Origin: Lachnoanaerobaculum umeaense
GTDB taxonomy: Bacteria > Bacillota > Clostridia > Lachnospirales > Lachnospiraceae
Assembly (NCBI RefSeq): GCF_003589745.1
Contig: NZ_CP032364.1
Location: forward strand, 1,736,001-1,800,000
Length of the DNA: 64,000 nt
Direction of reading: 5' to 3'
A program made the position numbers and the translations under genes. Below the pieces are notes generated by a model that was not told the DNA's origin, searched no databases, and saw only the letters and a program-made list of their open reading frames with translations. Every line of letters starts with the position of its first letter. Positions within the stretch are counted from its first letter, which is position 1. Below are positions 28,189-36,903 of the stretch, piece by piece.

Positions 28189-28302
28189 GTATTTCTTTAA
28201 GAAATTGTAATATATGTTTTCTCAATTCACTTGAATTATTCTTCATCTAGCTATACAATCTATAGACGAAAGTTATTACAAAAATAAATTTGGGGCGATA
28301 TT

Positions 28303-28971
28303 ATGAAAAAATTAACTGAACTTTTTAGAAAATACAGGCATGCTTGGGTCTTCCTATACAGCTTTATATATTTATCATGGTATATGTATCTGGAAAGAAC
28401 CATTGTAACAGAGTATCATATAATGTATACAAAAATTGATGATTGGATTCCATTCAATGAATTTTTCATTATTCCATATTTTATATGGTTTTTATATGTA
28501 GCATTTATGCTGATGTTCCTATTTTTTAAGGATGTAGATGAATTTTATAGATTTGGGTTATATCTGGCCCTTGGAATGAGTATATCACTCTTTATATGCC
28601 AAATCTTCCCAAATGGCACAAATCTAAGACCCACAAATTTGGACCCTAACAAGAATATATTTACACATCTGGTAGCTTTTATCTACAAAACTGATACTCC
28701 TACCAATGTATTTCCAAGTATTCACGTTTTTAACTCCATTGCAACTCATGTAGCTATAGTGAGGTCAAAATTCTTTTACAACAATATGAAAGTAAAAGTA
28801 GTTTCCTTTATCATCATGATTTCAATCTGTTTGTCAACATTATTTTTAAAGCAGCACTCATTCCTTGATGTGGTAGGTGCTACAATACTCTCCTATGTAA
28901 TTTATCAACTTATCTATGCAAAGATACCATTGCCTGTAGGCCATAGTGATAGGGAGGATATAAGAATATAA
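28303..28971 (+). CDS. PAP2 family phosphatase, membrane-bound
   Basis: A 222-residue membrane protein with about six hydrophobic helices. The phosphatase motifs are reduced but visible: FPSIHVF (the PSxH motif) and KQHSFLDVVGA (the HxxxD motif) in the last third. PAP2 enzymes act on lipid phosphates such as undecaprenyl pyrophosphate, phosphatidate or inositol phospholipids; substrate is unknown here. It is a single gene with a GGGG ribosome site and its own terminator. The neighbouring carboxypeptidase gene would suit a cell-envelope role, but that is only context. Confidence 0.82.
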   Translation: MKKLTELFRKYRHAWVFLYSFIYLSWYMYLERTIVTEYHIMYTKIDDWIPFNEFFIIPYFIWFLYVAFMLMFLFFKDVDEFYRFGLYLALGMSISLFICQIFPNGTNLRPTNLDPNKNIFTHLVAFIYKTDTPTNVFPSIHVFNSIATHVAIVRSKFFYNNMKVKVVSFIIMISICLSTLFLKQHSFLDVVGATILSYVIYQLIYAKIPLPVGHSDREDIRI

Positions 28972-28980
28972 CATTATTAT

Positions 28981-29006
28981 GTCGTACTTTTTTGTACGGC
29001 ATTTTT
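28981..29006 (+). terminator. Terminator after the PAP2 gene
   Basis: Arms GTCGTAC and GTACGGC (one G-T pair) around a T-rich loop, followed by ATTTTTG. Confidence 0.8.
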
Positions 29007-29101
29007 GTGTTTTCAAAATATTATTTTAAATTTTTTTGATCAGTATTGATATAAATGTTATTTCATTGTATCTTTATACTAATAAATATATGGGAGATTA
29101 T

Positions 29102-29764
29102 ATGAGACTTTTGATATGTGAAGATGAAGAAGATATTTTGAACGGACTTGCCAAAGGACTTCGCAAGCTCAACTACTATGTAGACACAGCTATGGATGGG
29201 GAAGAGGCACTTTCTCTTTATTTTGAGTCGGAATATGACCTTATAGTTCTTGATTTAAATATGCCTAGGCTAGATGGTATTGAAGTTTTAAAAGCTATAA
29301 GAGAAGACAACCCTGATACTAAAATTATTATACTATCTGCCAGAGATTCCTTAAATGATAAAGTGCTTGGACTGGATCTAGGTGCAAATGACTACCTTGT
29401 AAAGCCTTTTCATTTTAGAGAATTGGAGGCAAGAATAAGAGCCCTTTTGCGTACCTCATATAATAAGAGTGATGATATCATAAGGCTTGAATCTCAGGAT
29501 ATAACTATATATCTAAATAAAAAGCAAGTACAAAAGAATGGTGAAAATATACCACTTACTCCTAAGGAATATGCTATATTTGAATATCTATGCCTGAATA
29601 AAGATGCTTTGATTTCTACAGATGAGCTACTTGAACATAATGTTGATATGAATGCAAATGATACTTCAAGTGTAATAAAAGTCCATATAGCAGCTATAAG
29701 AAAAAAACTTGGAAGTGATGTTATAAAAAATACAAGAGGAATGGGATATACTGTAAATGACTAG
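29102..29764 (+). CDS. OmpR-family response regulator
   Basis: A 220-residue two-component regulator. The receiver domain has the acidic pocket CEDEED, the phosphoacceptor Asp in VLDLNMPRLDG and the conserved Lys in YLVKPF. The C-terminal winged helix ends in VIKNTRGMGYTVND. The ATG at 29102 follows GGGAG; an upstream in-frame start at 29036 has no site. No histidine kinase follows on the same strand, which is unusual for this family; the nearest kinase is on the opposite strand at 31638-32717, at the head end of the redox cluster. Pairing of the two is an inference. Confidence 0.9.
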   Translation: MRLLICEDEEDILNGLAKGLRKLNYYVDTAMDGEEALSLYFESEYDLIVLDLNMPRLDGIEVLKAIREDNPDTKIIILSARDSLNDKVLGLDLGANDYLVKPFHFRELEARIRALLRTSYNKSDDIIRLESQDITIYLNKKQVQKNGENIPLTPKEYAIFEYLCLNKDALISTDELLEHNVDMNANDTSSVIKVHIAAIRKKLGSDVIKNTRGMGYTVND

Positions 29765-29775
29765 TATATCCCATT
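29740..29775 (+). terminator. Hairpin at the end of the response regulator gene
   Basis: Perfect 13-bp arms AATGGGATATACT and AGTATATCCCATT surround the stop codon. The following bases are only moderately T-rich (CTTCATAATCC), so it is a probable but weak terminator or a 3'-end stabiliser. Confidence 0.5.
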
Positions 29776-29813
29776 CTTCATAATCCTATATATAAATATC
29801 AGTCAAATCAGAT

Positions 29814-30557
29814 CTAAGCCTGATTTGCTAATAAGTCCTCAACTATCTTAGTAAATCCATCCAAGTCTCTAGCTCCCTGTATACTACCTACAATATTTCC
29901 CTCAGAATCTACAAAGAATGTAGTAGGAAAAGCCATAAGGCTCATCACAAACCCTTCTGTAACACCCTCAGGTACTATATTCTGGTAAGTAACATTATTC
30001 TTCTCAATAACTTCCTTTACAGCGTCCATATCACTTCCTGCATCTTGGGCTAAACCGATTACATTCACATTCTTATCCTTCATGTTCTCATATAGCTTTT
30101 GTAGCTCCGGAATCTCTCTAACACATGGACCACACCAGCTTCCCCAGACATTTACCACTGTAAGTTTGCTGTCTTTAAATACATCACTACTGATATCTTC
30201 ACCTGTAACTGTCTTTGCAGTGAACTCCGGAAACTTCACTTCATCTTTCTTTGAATCAGCCTTCTTAGCCTCTTCTTTTTTTGACTCACCTGTTTTTGTA
30301 TCTTCAGCCTTTGTATCTTTCTGCTTTGTATCCTCAGTTTTTGTTTCTTCTGCTTTTGTATCCTCAGCTTTTGTGTCTTCCTGCTTTGTATCCTCAGCTT
30401 TTGTTTCTTTCTGCTTTGTATCCTCAGTTTTTGTTTCTTCTGCTTTTGTATCCTCCTGCTTTGACTCTGTATTTGTTGTAGCCTTATTACCTGCACTACA
30501 TGCACTTACTCCGGCCATCATCAAAGCCAAGCCCAAAACTAATATTTTCTTCTTCAT
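29814..30557 (-). CDS. TlpA/ResA-like thioredoxin lipoprotein with pentapeptide-repeat linker
   Basis: A 247-residue exported lipoprotein: signal peptide with lipobox VSAC (lipidated Cys20), a charged linker at 33-107 made of 15 consecutive five-residue units of the K-x-E-D/E-T kind, and a thioredoxin domain (about 108-247) with active site WCGPC (Cys142, Cys145) and the cis-Pro segment AFPTTFFVD. Such proteins reduce disulfides or carry electrons outside the membrane. It is the last gene of a redox cluster led by a 4Fe-4S membrane protein. The linker should act as a flexible spacer through the wall; the tandem DNA repeat that encodes it may vary in copy number. Confidence 0.9.
   Translation of the reverse strand: MKKKILVLGLALMMAGVSACSAGNKATTNTESKQEDTKAEETKTEDTKQKETKAEDTKQEDTKAEDTKAEETKTEDTKQKDTKAEDTKTGESKKEEAKKADSKKDEVKFPEFTAKTVTGEDISSDVFKDSKLTVVNVWGSWCGPCVREIPELQKLYENMKDKNVNVIGLAQDAGSDMDAVKEVIEKNNVTYQNIVPEGVTEGFVMSLMAFPTTFFVDSEGNIVGSIQGARDLDGFTKIVEDLLANQA
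30237..30461 (-). repeat. 15-bp tandem repeats encoding the TlpA linker, with a 90-bp higher-order unit
   Basis: 225 bp encode 15 pentapeptides. A block of about 45 bp at 30321-30365 recurs at 30411-30455, exactly 90 bp (six pentads) apart, showing that the array grew by segmental duplication. Slippage or recombination in steps of 15 or 90 bp keeps the frame. Confidence 0.85.
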
Positions 30558-30696
30558 ATTTACTCCTTATCTGTGTTATATCATTCATTTAGTAAAGTTA
30601 AGGTTAAGAAAATCAGTATTGTATTCCATACTTCCCTTAACAAGCGAAACTATACCATTTAAGTTAACATATTTATTTTGCATTTACAAGTAATAT

Positions 30697-31446
30697 TTAC
30701 TTTAATATTACAACTCTATTTGTCTGTATCTTAGGAGTATCCTTACTTCCAACGGTAAGCATAAAGTTTTCTGACCATACCAGAACTTTATCACCTTTTT
30801 TAATATCTGAAAATTCTACTTCTTCTCCTGTTGAGGACAATATCGGTTTTACATTCTTATCAACACTCCATTTAGCATTATTTAGAGTGTCCATTAACTC
30901 TATTCTACCATCTGACTCCTCAATACCTTCTATACTATCTGTATACATAGGCATATGTAAATCGTCAGTCACATTAGTCAATACTACATATGAGTTTACC
31001 TGTGGTGGCATACTTGTCATATACTCAGGTGCGACCCAGGCATATATCTCATCACCCTCTTTTGGTGCATCACTTACAAGACCAGTAGTTATATCTACAA
31101 ACTTTATAGCTGAAGCATCTAAAAGCAAATCAACTTCGTCCGCAACTTCATCCCCTTCTTTACTCTCCTCACTACTCTCCACTTCATTGGTTAAATATGA
31201 TATTCTCTCTATACGTATGGTATCATCAGTAATAGATTTTACATTTCCATTTTCAGCACCCGGTAATAAAGGCATATTTGAATTCATATCCACACTCATT
31301 CCCGCCTTATCTGCTTCAACGCTATCCTGTACAACACTTTCCTGTACATCTTCTTTTGTTTCTTCACTTTTTACATTGCTTCCACATGCCATCAGTAAAG
31401 AGGCCGACATTGCAGCAACAATAAGTTTTTTTAAATTCTTTTTCAT
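30697..31446 (-). CDS. Lipoprotein of unknown function with an internal duplication
   Basis: A 249-residue predicted lipoprotein: lysine-rich start, hydrophobic core and lipobox LLMAC (Cys20), then an acidic linker. I do not recognise a named family. The mature part contains two similar segments: one around SDAPKEGDEIYAWVAPEYMT and one near the C-terminus around FSDIKKGDKVLVWSENFMLT, each followed by PxxQxNxxVVL-like strands. This suggests two copies of a small beta domain. It sits between the CXXC membrane peptide and the TlpA lipoprotein and probably works with them outside the membrane; that is inferred from position. Confidence 0.7.
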   Translation of the reverse strand: MKKNLKKLIVAAMSASLLMACGSNVKSEETKEDVQESVVQDSVEADKAGMSVDMNSNMPLLPGAENGNVKSITDDTIRIERISYLTNEVESSEESKEGDEVADEVDLLLDASAIKFVDITTGLVSDAPKEGDEIYAWVAPEYMTSMPPQVNSYVVLTNVTDDLHMPMYTDSIEGIEESDGRIELMDTLNNAKWSVDKNVKPILSSTGEEVEFSDIKKGDKVLVWSENFMLTVGSKDTPKIQTNRVVILK

Positions 31447-31472
31447 AAATCTCTCCTTCGTATTATATTAAT

Positions 31473-31634
31473 TTATCCAATACCTATGCATTCAAGGCAT
31501 ATATTTACAGCTTTTTTTAGTACTACCAGATGTTCATCTCTAATTACTCCGGCAATAATCATTACAACTCCAATACCTAATGCCATGTATGGAATTATCT
31601 TACTTTTTTCAGCATTCTTCATCAAATCTTTCAT
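31473..31634 (-). CDS. CD1871A-like CXXC membrane mini-protein, 53 residues
   Basis: A short frame with a GGAGA ribosome site 7 bp before its ATG, starting 3 bp after the histidine kinase stop. The product has a basic start, one membrane helix (YMALGIGVVMIIAGVI) and the C-terminal motif KKAVNICLECIGIG, with a CxxC pair. This ending is characteristic of the small CD1871A family of clostridia, whose genes lie beside 4Fe-4S membrane proteins and thioredoxin-like lipoproteins, as here. It may relay electrons or bind a metal at the membrane. It is easily missed because of its size. Confidence 0.8.
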   Translation of the reverse strand: MKDLMKNAEKSKIIPYMALGIGVVMIIAGVIRDEHLVVLKKAVNICLECIGIG

Positions 31635-31637
31635 ATA

Positions 31638-32717
31638 TTATTCTCCATTAAAATCTATTCTAAACTCCACAAATTTATCCTTTTGACTATTTACTCCAAT
31701 ATGAAATTTGTGTTTATTTATAATTTCTCTGGTTATCGCAAGTCCAAGACCACTCCCACCATATTTTTTTGATCTTGATTTATCCACACAATAGAATGCA
31801 TCAAAAATCTTTTCAAGATCATCCTCAGGTATACTAACACCGAAATTTTTTATACTGAGTATATTATTTTCAAGTTTTATTTCAATATTTGCATCCGCCT
31901 TTGAATACCTTATAGCATTATGTATCAAATTAAAAATAGCCTGCTTTAATAAAACTTTATCCGCCTGTATATAAAAATCATTATTAATGCTTATATTTAT
32001 TGTCTGTCTCTTATTTACTATATCATTTTTTAAATCAGTCAGTATATCATCTATAACTGTTTTCAGACAAATCTTCTCAATATTTATCTCCTCACCACTG
32101 CATAAGGTTCTCAATCCCTGTACTATTGAGCTCATCATTTCTATTTGCCTCTCAACTACTGATACAAAATCTTTGTAATCATCTATTTTCGGCTCATCAT
32201 CCATTTTTAGAACTTCTAAATTTGTCTTTATAGCTGATACAGGTGTCTTTAACTCATGTGCTGCATTCTGAGAAAAGCTCTTCTGTCTTTGATAAGATTC
32301 CTTTATATTTTTTAGCATATGGTTAAATGCAATTTGTAACTGTCCAACCTCATCCTTGCTTCTTACCACTGATATCTCTTTATTTATTTTATTTATATCC
32401 AAATCCTTTATTTTATTGGTGAATATATTCAAAGGCTTCAATACCTTTCCACTGACATACCACATCAAAACTGTTCCTACTATTGAACAAAAAACTGTTA
32501 TATAAAAACAATTTATCCTAAATGTCTCTTGTGCCAATTCCATGTCCAATTGAAAGAAGTTTTCTCCACCATTATTAGAAACATCTACACTATCCGGTAT
32601 TATAAAAATCGTAGAAGCATTTCCTATATTTATAAAAAATGATACCAAAGATATTACACAAAGTACTGCTCCGGTAACCAAGGTAAGCTTTGCACGTATA
32701 GACAGTTTATTCCACAT
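31638..32717 (-). CDS. Membrane-bound sensor histidine kinase
   Basis: A 359-residue kinase: membrane helix at about 15-35, a short extracytoplasmic part (about 36-75), second helix (about 78-98), HAMP linker, H-box SQNAAHELKTPVSAIKTN with the phosphoacceptor His, N-box NLIHNAIRY and G-boxes KYGGSGLGLAI. The start at 32715-32717 has a GAGG site and overlaps the upstream gene by 11 bp. There is no response regulator beside it; the OmpR-type regulator at 29102-29764 on the other strand, past the cluster, is the natural candidate. The extracytoplasmic loop is small, so it may sense through neighbouring membrane proteins. Confidence 0.9.
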   Translation of the reverse strand: MWNKLSIRAKLTLVTGAVLCVISLVSFFINIGNASTIFIIPDSVDVSNNGGENFFQLDMELAQETFRINCFYITVFCSIVGTVLMWYVSGKVLKPLNIFTNKIKDLDINKINKEISVVRSKDEVGQLQIAFNHMLKNIKESYQRQKSFSQNAAHELKTPVSAIKTNLEVLKMDDEPKIDDYKDFVSVVERQIEMMSSIVQGLRTLCSGEEINIEKICLKTVIDDILTDLKNDIVNKRQTINISINNDFYIQADKVLLKQAIFNLIHNAIRYSKADANIEIKLENNILSIKNFGVSIPEDDLEKIFDAFYCVDKSRSKKYGGSGLGLAITREIINKHKFHIGVNSQKDKFVEFRIDFNGE

Positions 32718-33636
32718 TAGCACATCCTCTGCAATTCCCACTACATGACTTTACTTCTTTTTTCTTTCCAAGACCTGCGTATGACATTATAAGTGCATCA
32801 TGTCTGCATGCTGCAGTACAAGCACCACATCTAATACATTCTAAAGAGTTTGGATTGGCTCTGACATCTATGTCCATCTTACAAGACTTTTCACATAATC
32901 CACAATTTACACATTTGTCAGGTAAAAACTCCATCTTATAAAATCCTATTTTATTGAAGAATGAGTAGAATGCTCCAAGTGGACAAATATATTTACAAAA
33001 TGGTCTGTATGTGAATATTGATAACCCCAATATAACTACCAAGAGGCTGAGCTTCCAAAAGAATAAAAATCCTATTGTCGCTCTAAGTCCTTCATTTTTT
33101 GCCAGTAATGGTAATGCTCCTCCAAGTGTTCCGGCAGGACATATAAGCTTGCAAAAATATGGTGCTCCAAGTCCAAAAGCATTTGTCAAAAACATTGGGA
33201 GCAGTATTACAAATACTAGAAGTATTCCAAACTTCAAATATCTAAGGCCTCTGTCAACCTTATCAGGCACTTTAAACTTTGGTGTTGGTATCTTATATAA
33301 TAAGTCTTGTATAAATCCAAATGGACAAAGCAGTCCACATACCAATCTCCCAAAAAGTGCTCCTATAAGAATCATTATCCCAAAAACATAATATGAAATA
33401 CTAAATTTCTTACTTCCTATCACCGCCTGCAATGAACCTATAGGACATGAGCCAACTGCACCCGGGCAAGAATAGCAGTTTAATCCGGGAACACATGCTA
33501 CTTTCGTCTTTCCGGTATATATTCTGCCCTCAAAAAAGCCCTTCAAATTTGCATTTGTAGCCAGAGTAGCTACAGCCTGTATTATATTCTTCTTTTTCTC
33601 TTGAAATCTCGTGTATTTATTCTCAAAATACTTCAT
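32707..33636 (-). CDS. NapH/CcoG-like membrane protein with 4Fe-4S clusters
   Basis: A 309-residue membrane protein with several helices and many cysteines: CYSCPGAVGSCPIG (about 56-69), CGLLCPFG, CKLICPAG and CKYICPLG, then two ferredoxin-type clusters at the C-terminus (CVNCGLCEKSC and CIRCGACTAAC). A further CSGNCRGC ends the protein. This is the polyferredoxin type of NapH, NosR and RnfB-like proteins that pass electrons across or along the membrane. It is the first gene of the cluster kinase-CXXC peptide-lipoprotein-TlpA, so it may feed electrons to the outside thioredoxin. Direction of electron flow is inferred. Confidence 0.88.
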   Translation of the reverse strand: MKYFENKYTRFQEKKKNIIQAVATLATNANLKGFFEGRIYTGKTKVACVPGLNCYSCPGAVGSCPIGSLQAVIGSKKFSISYYVFGIMILIGALFGRLVCGLLCPFGFIQDLLYKIPTPKFKVPDKVDRGLRYLKFGILLVFVILLPMFLTNAFGLGAPYFCKLICPAGTLGGALPLLAKNEGLRATIGFLFFWKLSLLVVILGLSIFTYRPFCKYICPLGAFYSFFNKIGFYKMEFLPDKCVNCGLCEKSCKMDIDVRANPNSLECIRCGACTAACRHDALIMSYAGLGKKKEVKSCSGNCRGCANVE

Positions 33637-33756
33637 CTTACTCTCCTACATTTAAGCTTTTGTATATATTATCATGTTTAAGGTTAAGATTGAGTAAATG
33701 TTCGCAATAAAAATAACCCTACAGGATTTAGTTTTATCCAATAGAGTTATTTATAA

Positions 33757-34710
33757 TCATTCCACCAACTCAGGTCTACCTTTTTTGATTTTAAATCTCT
33801 GCTCTTTTATATTTACACTTTTATTTTTTCCAATATTGACTCTTAGTAGCATTCCTTCATCTGTACCTTTTTGTATCTGTTTGTCAAACACACAATTTCC
33901 TATGCTATAGTATATATATTTGCCATTATAGACCTCGCTCCCCTGTATTACATGTGGATGTGTTCCCACTACAAAGTCTGCACCACCGTCTATTGTATCT
34001 CTTGCCAATTTTTTTTGCATATCTCTTGCAAATGGTTCATACTCTACTCCCCAATGAAAATATACTATCTTAAAGTCAGCCTTCAACTTTTTAAGATCAG
34101 TCTTGACTCTTTCAGATTTTAAATCTTCAAACTCTGAAAGATAATTTATATTTGGATTATTCTCATTATATACCATGCCTTCAGGTGGAAATAAGCTGTA
34201 TGCTAAAATACCTACTTTATAACCATTCTTTTCAAATATATAACTCATATTTGAAGAGGCATTCTCACCGGCACCCACATATGCAATGCCGGCTTTAGTA
34301 AGTGCATCCATAGTATCTCCAAGTCCTTCAGATCTGTAGTCCATAGTATGATTATTTGCTAAATCACATAGATCAATACCTGCTCTCTTCATAGCAAATG
34401 CATTTTCACTGTTTGCCTTAAATACAAATCGTTTTGCTTTATTTGCACCTCTTCCATAGGATGTAATAGGGCATTCTAAATTTACTATTGTAAGATCATC
34501 TGATAAAAAAATATCTTTTACATTTTCATATGGATAATCATATCCTTTTTCATTTAAATATTTATCTAATCCTCTTGAAAGCATGATATCACCTGCAAAA
34601 GTCAATTCAATACTTATATCTGATTGTATTAAAGTAAATCTATATATAACAGCACTACCTATTATTATAAAAATAACTGACAAAAGAATATATTTTCTTA
34701 TCTTTAACAT
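33757..34710 (-). CDS. CapA family protein (poly-gamma-glutamate capsule type phosphoesterase fold)
   Basis: A 317-residue protein with one N-terminal membrane anchor (about 6-25) and an outside domain with the CapA signatures: FAGDIMLSRGLDKY, VNLECPIT, DLANNHTMDY, FHWGVEYE and VGTHPHVIQG. The fold is a metallophosphoesterase with likely metal ligands in GD, NNH and HPH. CapA proteins act in making or anchoring poly-gamma-glutamate, but many relatives lie outside capsule loci. No capB or capC is here; instead it follows a DUF3160 lipoprotein, which it overlaps by 7 bp. Confidence 0.88.
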   Translation of the reverse strand: MLKIRKYILLSVIFIIIGSAVIYRFTLIQSDISIELTFAGDIMLSRGLDKYLNEKGYDYPYENVKDIFLSDDLTIVNLECPITSYGRGANKAKRFVFKANSENAFAMKRAGIDLCDLANNHTMDYRSEGLGDTMDALTKAGIAYVGAGENASSNMSYIFEKNGYKVGILAYSLFPPEGMVYNENNPNINYLSEFEDLKSERVKTDLKKLKADFKIVYFHWGVEYEPFARDMQKKLARDTIDGGADFVVGTHPHVIQGSEVYNGKYIYYSIGNCVFDKQIQKGTDEGMLLRVNIGKNKSVNIKEQRFKIKKGRPELVE

Positions 34711-36881
34711 CCTGAGCTATATGGTTCAGCAGGAGTTATCAACTCCTGTCCCTTCTCTTCTTGCATATAATCTTCTACAAAAGGTGGTCTATCAGGAGGA
34801 TTTGACAGTCTGTTTTGCCACTCCTCATCAGTCATTCTTTCTTCATTTACAAACTCAAAATAGTCAAATACAGCCCCTCTGGTCAAATAAAGTTTTCCAT
34901 CTATAGGAACAACCACATATATTTCAGCCGCTTTTCCAACACCTACTTCAAGATATCCCGCACCATTAACAGAATGAATATCTGCTATCTGTGCCATATT
35001 TTTATCTGTGTCGGACTCTATCCTATACCAATCGGAAGTTCCTGCAATACTGCTGCTTAGATACTCCAGCGTACCGCCATATGTCAACAATGTGTCATAC
35101 TCTTCAAATGTAAGCTTTTCCCCATTCAACTCTTTTATAGAGCAATTTTTTAGAAATTCCAAAAGTTCAATTATACTTTCACATTTATACTTTGTATCCT
35201 CACCTATACCATTTCTTTGTGAAAGTCCATCCATAGTTTGTTTTGTAAGCCATATAAGTCTATTATAAAATTCTACATTAGGTTCCACATATCCTATAAG
35301 TTCAGGTGGTATATCATCTCCACCACATTCTACACCGCTTTGGGCACCATATAATATCGTATCATGCCTAAGCTCTGCCCAGCTTCCAAGTGCTGTTACA
35401 AGTGATTTTGTCTCCCAAGCTTCATTTCTCATAAAACCTGGATAGCCCTCAGGGAAGCTTTGATTTAAACTCTCCAATGTAAACAACCATGAACCATAGA
35501 TATTCTCAGTCTTATCAGAAATACTTCTCTCATCAAACTCTTTTTTTACAGCACTATATTCTTTATCATATTCCGGCCAATCTTTTGAAGGCTCATATAA
35601 TGAATCCAGTATTTCCTCAGCTCTTTCAGATCCAAGTACTGCCATAACATCAAGTCCGCTTGGAAAAGGTCTAAGCTCATTTGATAGTCTATTTAAAATT
35701 TCAGAATCAGGTATATATCTCTGTCCCATAAATCTAAAGCAGAGTCCTATAGAGTCATCCTTTATTTTAGCCTCTGTCAACTTATCAAATTCATTGTAAA
35801 GATCATCCATTCCATCTGCTATATCCTCAGGCTCAGGCATTTCTCCATATACTTCTTCTACGATAGTGGCAAACTCCAAAGGATTTAAATCATTTGTACT
35901 TCCTACAAAAAACTCTGTAATAGAATATATATCCTCCCACAGATCCATACCGCTTTCATCCGGCAATTCTTCCAATGCTGTTGTAGCAATAACCGCCATA
36001 GCTGCACCATCTTCATTTCTCTCTTTAAAGCTGTCATAGATAATAAAAGGTACAACACCATACATACTCATTGTTTTAAAATAATCTGTAAGTACATCCG
36101 ATCTTGTGTAATGACCTCTAACCTTAAACAGACTGTAATCAACATCAGTACCTGTTATTGAAGATTCACTTTCTATCTCAGACTTTATATTTGAATAATC
36201 CTCTTCCACCATTGAGTTTATTTCCCTTGGCAAAGATCTACTCATTCCCTCTCCCAACAGCTTTTCACATAATGCAAAATATGCCAATGTTCTCCCCACA
36301 AGTTCTTTACTCTTTTCATCACTTGTTTTCTGATATTTTTCATATAAAGCGTCTACCATATTTGCATTTAGCTGTTTTAACTCTATATAAAGCTTATCAG
36401 ACTCAGTTTCTCTAAGTGTAAAATCATAAAATATATGATATAACTGCAATACTGAATCGGTAGTTACAAAGTTAGGTATTTTATTATAGGTATTACTTTC
36501 ATATATATAGAAAAGCTGTTCCTCATCGGTAGGATTTACTACAAATCCGTTTTCCTCAATCATTGCTCTTTGTTCTGCATTCAAATTTCCAAACTGAGCT
36601 ATATTTTCAATATTTGACAAAGAGCTTTGTATCTTAATGTCCGGAATATTTGCACTTATATTTATTGGAGTATATTCTCCATTTCCGGTATAAAATTCCT
36701 TAACCTTTGGTAATTCATAGTCTAAGTTCTTTGCGATTACTGTATTATGCTTACTCTTATTTTTCGGAGTATCATACCCGACTTTCACTCTTTTGTTATT
36801 CACATCTATTTGGATATTACATCCGCTTGAGGTCAGGATAAGTCCAAGAACAAGTATTAATGATATAAATCTTTTTTTCAT
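34704..36881 (-). CDS. DUF3160 lipoprotein
   Basis: A 725-residue exported lipoprotein: signal peptide with lipobox TSSGC (Cys20 from the chosen start), then a long soluble region. Segments such as FVTTDSVLQLYHIFYDFTLR and SWAELRHDTILYGAQSG match the DUF3160 family. No enzymatic motif is evident to me; family function is unknown. The ATG at 36879-36881 follows GGGG; a start at 36911 would overlap the upstream gene. It is flanked by another lipoprotein and CapA in one three-gene unit, which suggests a surface complex. Confidence 0.82.
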   Translation of the reverse strand: MKKRFISLILVLGLILTSSGCNIQIDVNNKRVKVGYDTPKNKSKHNTVIAKNLDYELPKVKEFYTGNGEYTPINISANIPDIKIQSSLSNIENIAQFGNLNAEQRAMIEENGFVVNPTDEEQLFYIYESNTYNKIPNFVTTDSVLQLYHIFYDFTLRETESDKLYIELKQLNANMVDALYEKYQKTSDEKSKELVGRTLAYFALCEKLLGEGMSRSLPREINSMVEEDYSNIKSEIESESSITGTDVDYSLFKVRGHYTRSDVLTDYFKTMSMYGVVPFIIYDSFKERNEDGAAMAVIATTALEELPDESGMDLWEDIYSITEFFVGSTNDLNPLEFATIVEEVYGEMPEPEDIADGMDDLYNEFDKLTEAKIKDDSIGLCFRFMGQRYIPDSEILNRLSNELRPFPSGLDVMAVLGSERAEEILDSLYEPSKDWPEYDKEYSAVKKEFDERSISDKTENIYGSWLFTLESLNQSFPEGYPGFMRNEAWETKSLVTALGSWAELRHDTILYGAQSGVECGGDDIPPELIGYVEPNVEFYNRLIWLTKQTMDGLSQRNGIGEDTKYKCESIIELLEFLKNCSIKELNGEKLTFEEYDTLLTYGGTLEYLSSSIAGTSDWYRIESDTDKNMAQIADIHSVNGAGYLEVGVGKAAEIYVVVPIDGKLYLTRGAVFDYFEFVNEERMTDEEWQNRLSNPPDRPPFVEDYMQEEKGQELITPAEPYSSGC

Positions 36882-36903
36882 ATATTCCCCTTTCTTATTT
36901 TTA

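Noticed and set aside
30236-30505. Alternative frame (RIQSRKKQKL-type repeats) and the plus-strand serine-rich frame over the TlpA linker
   Set aside because: Both are by-products of the 15-bp tandem repeat, which keeps all frames open; only the frame with signal peptide and WCGPC is a gene.
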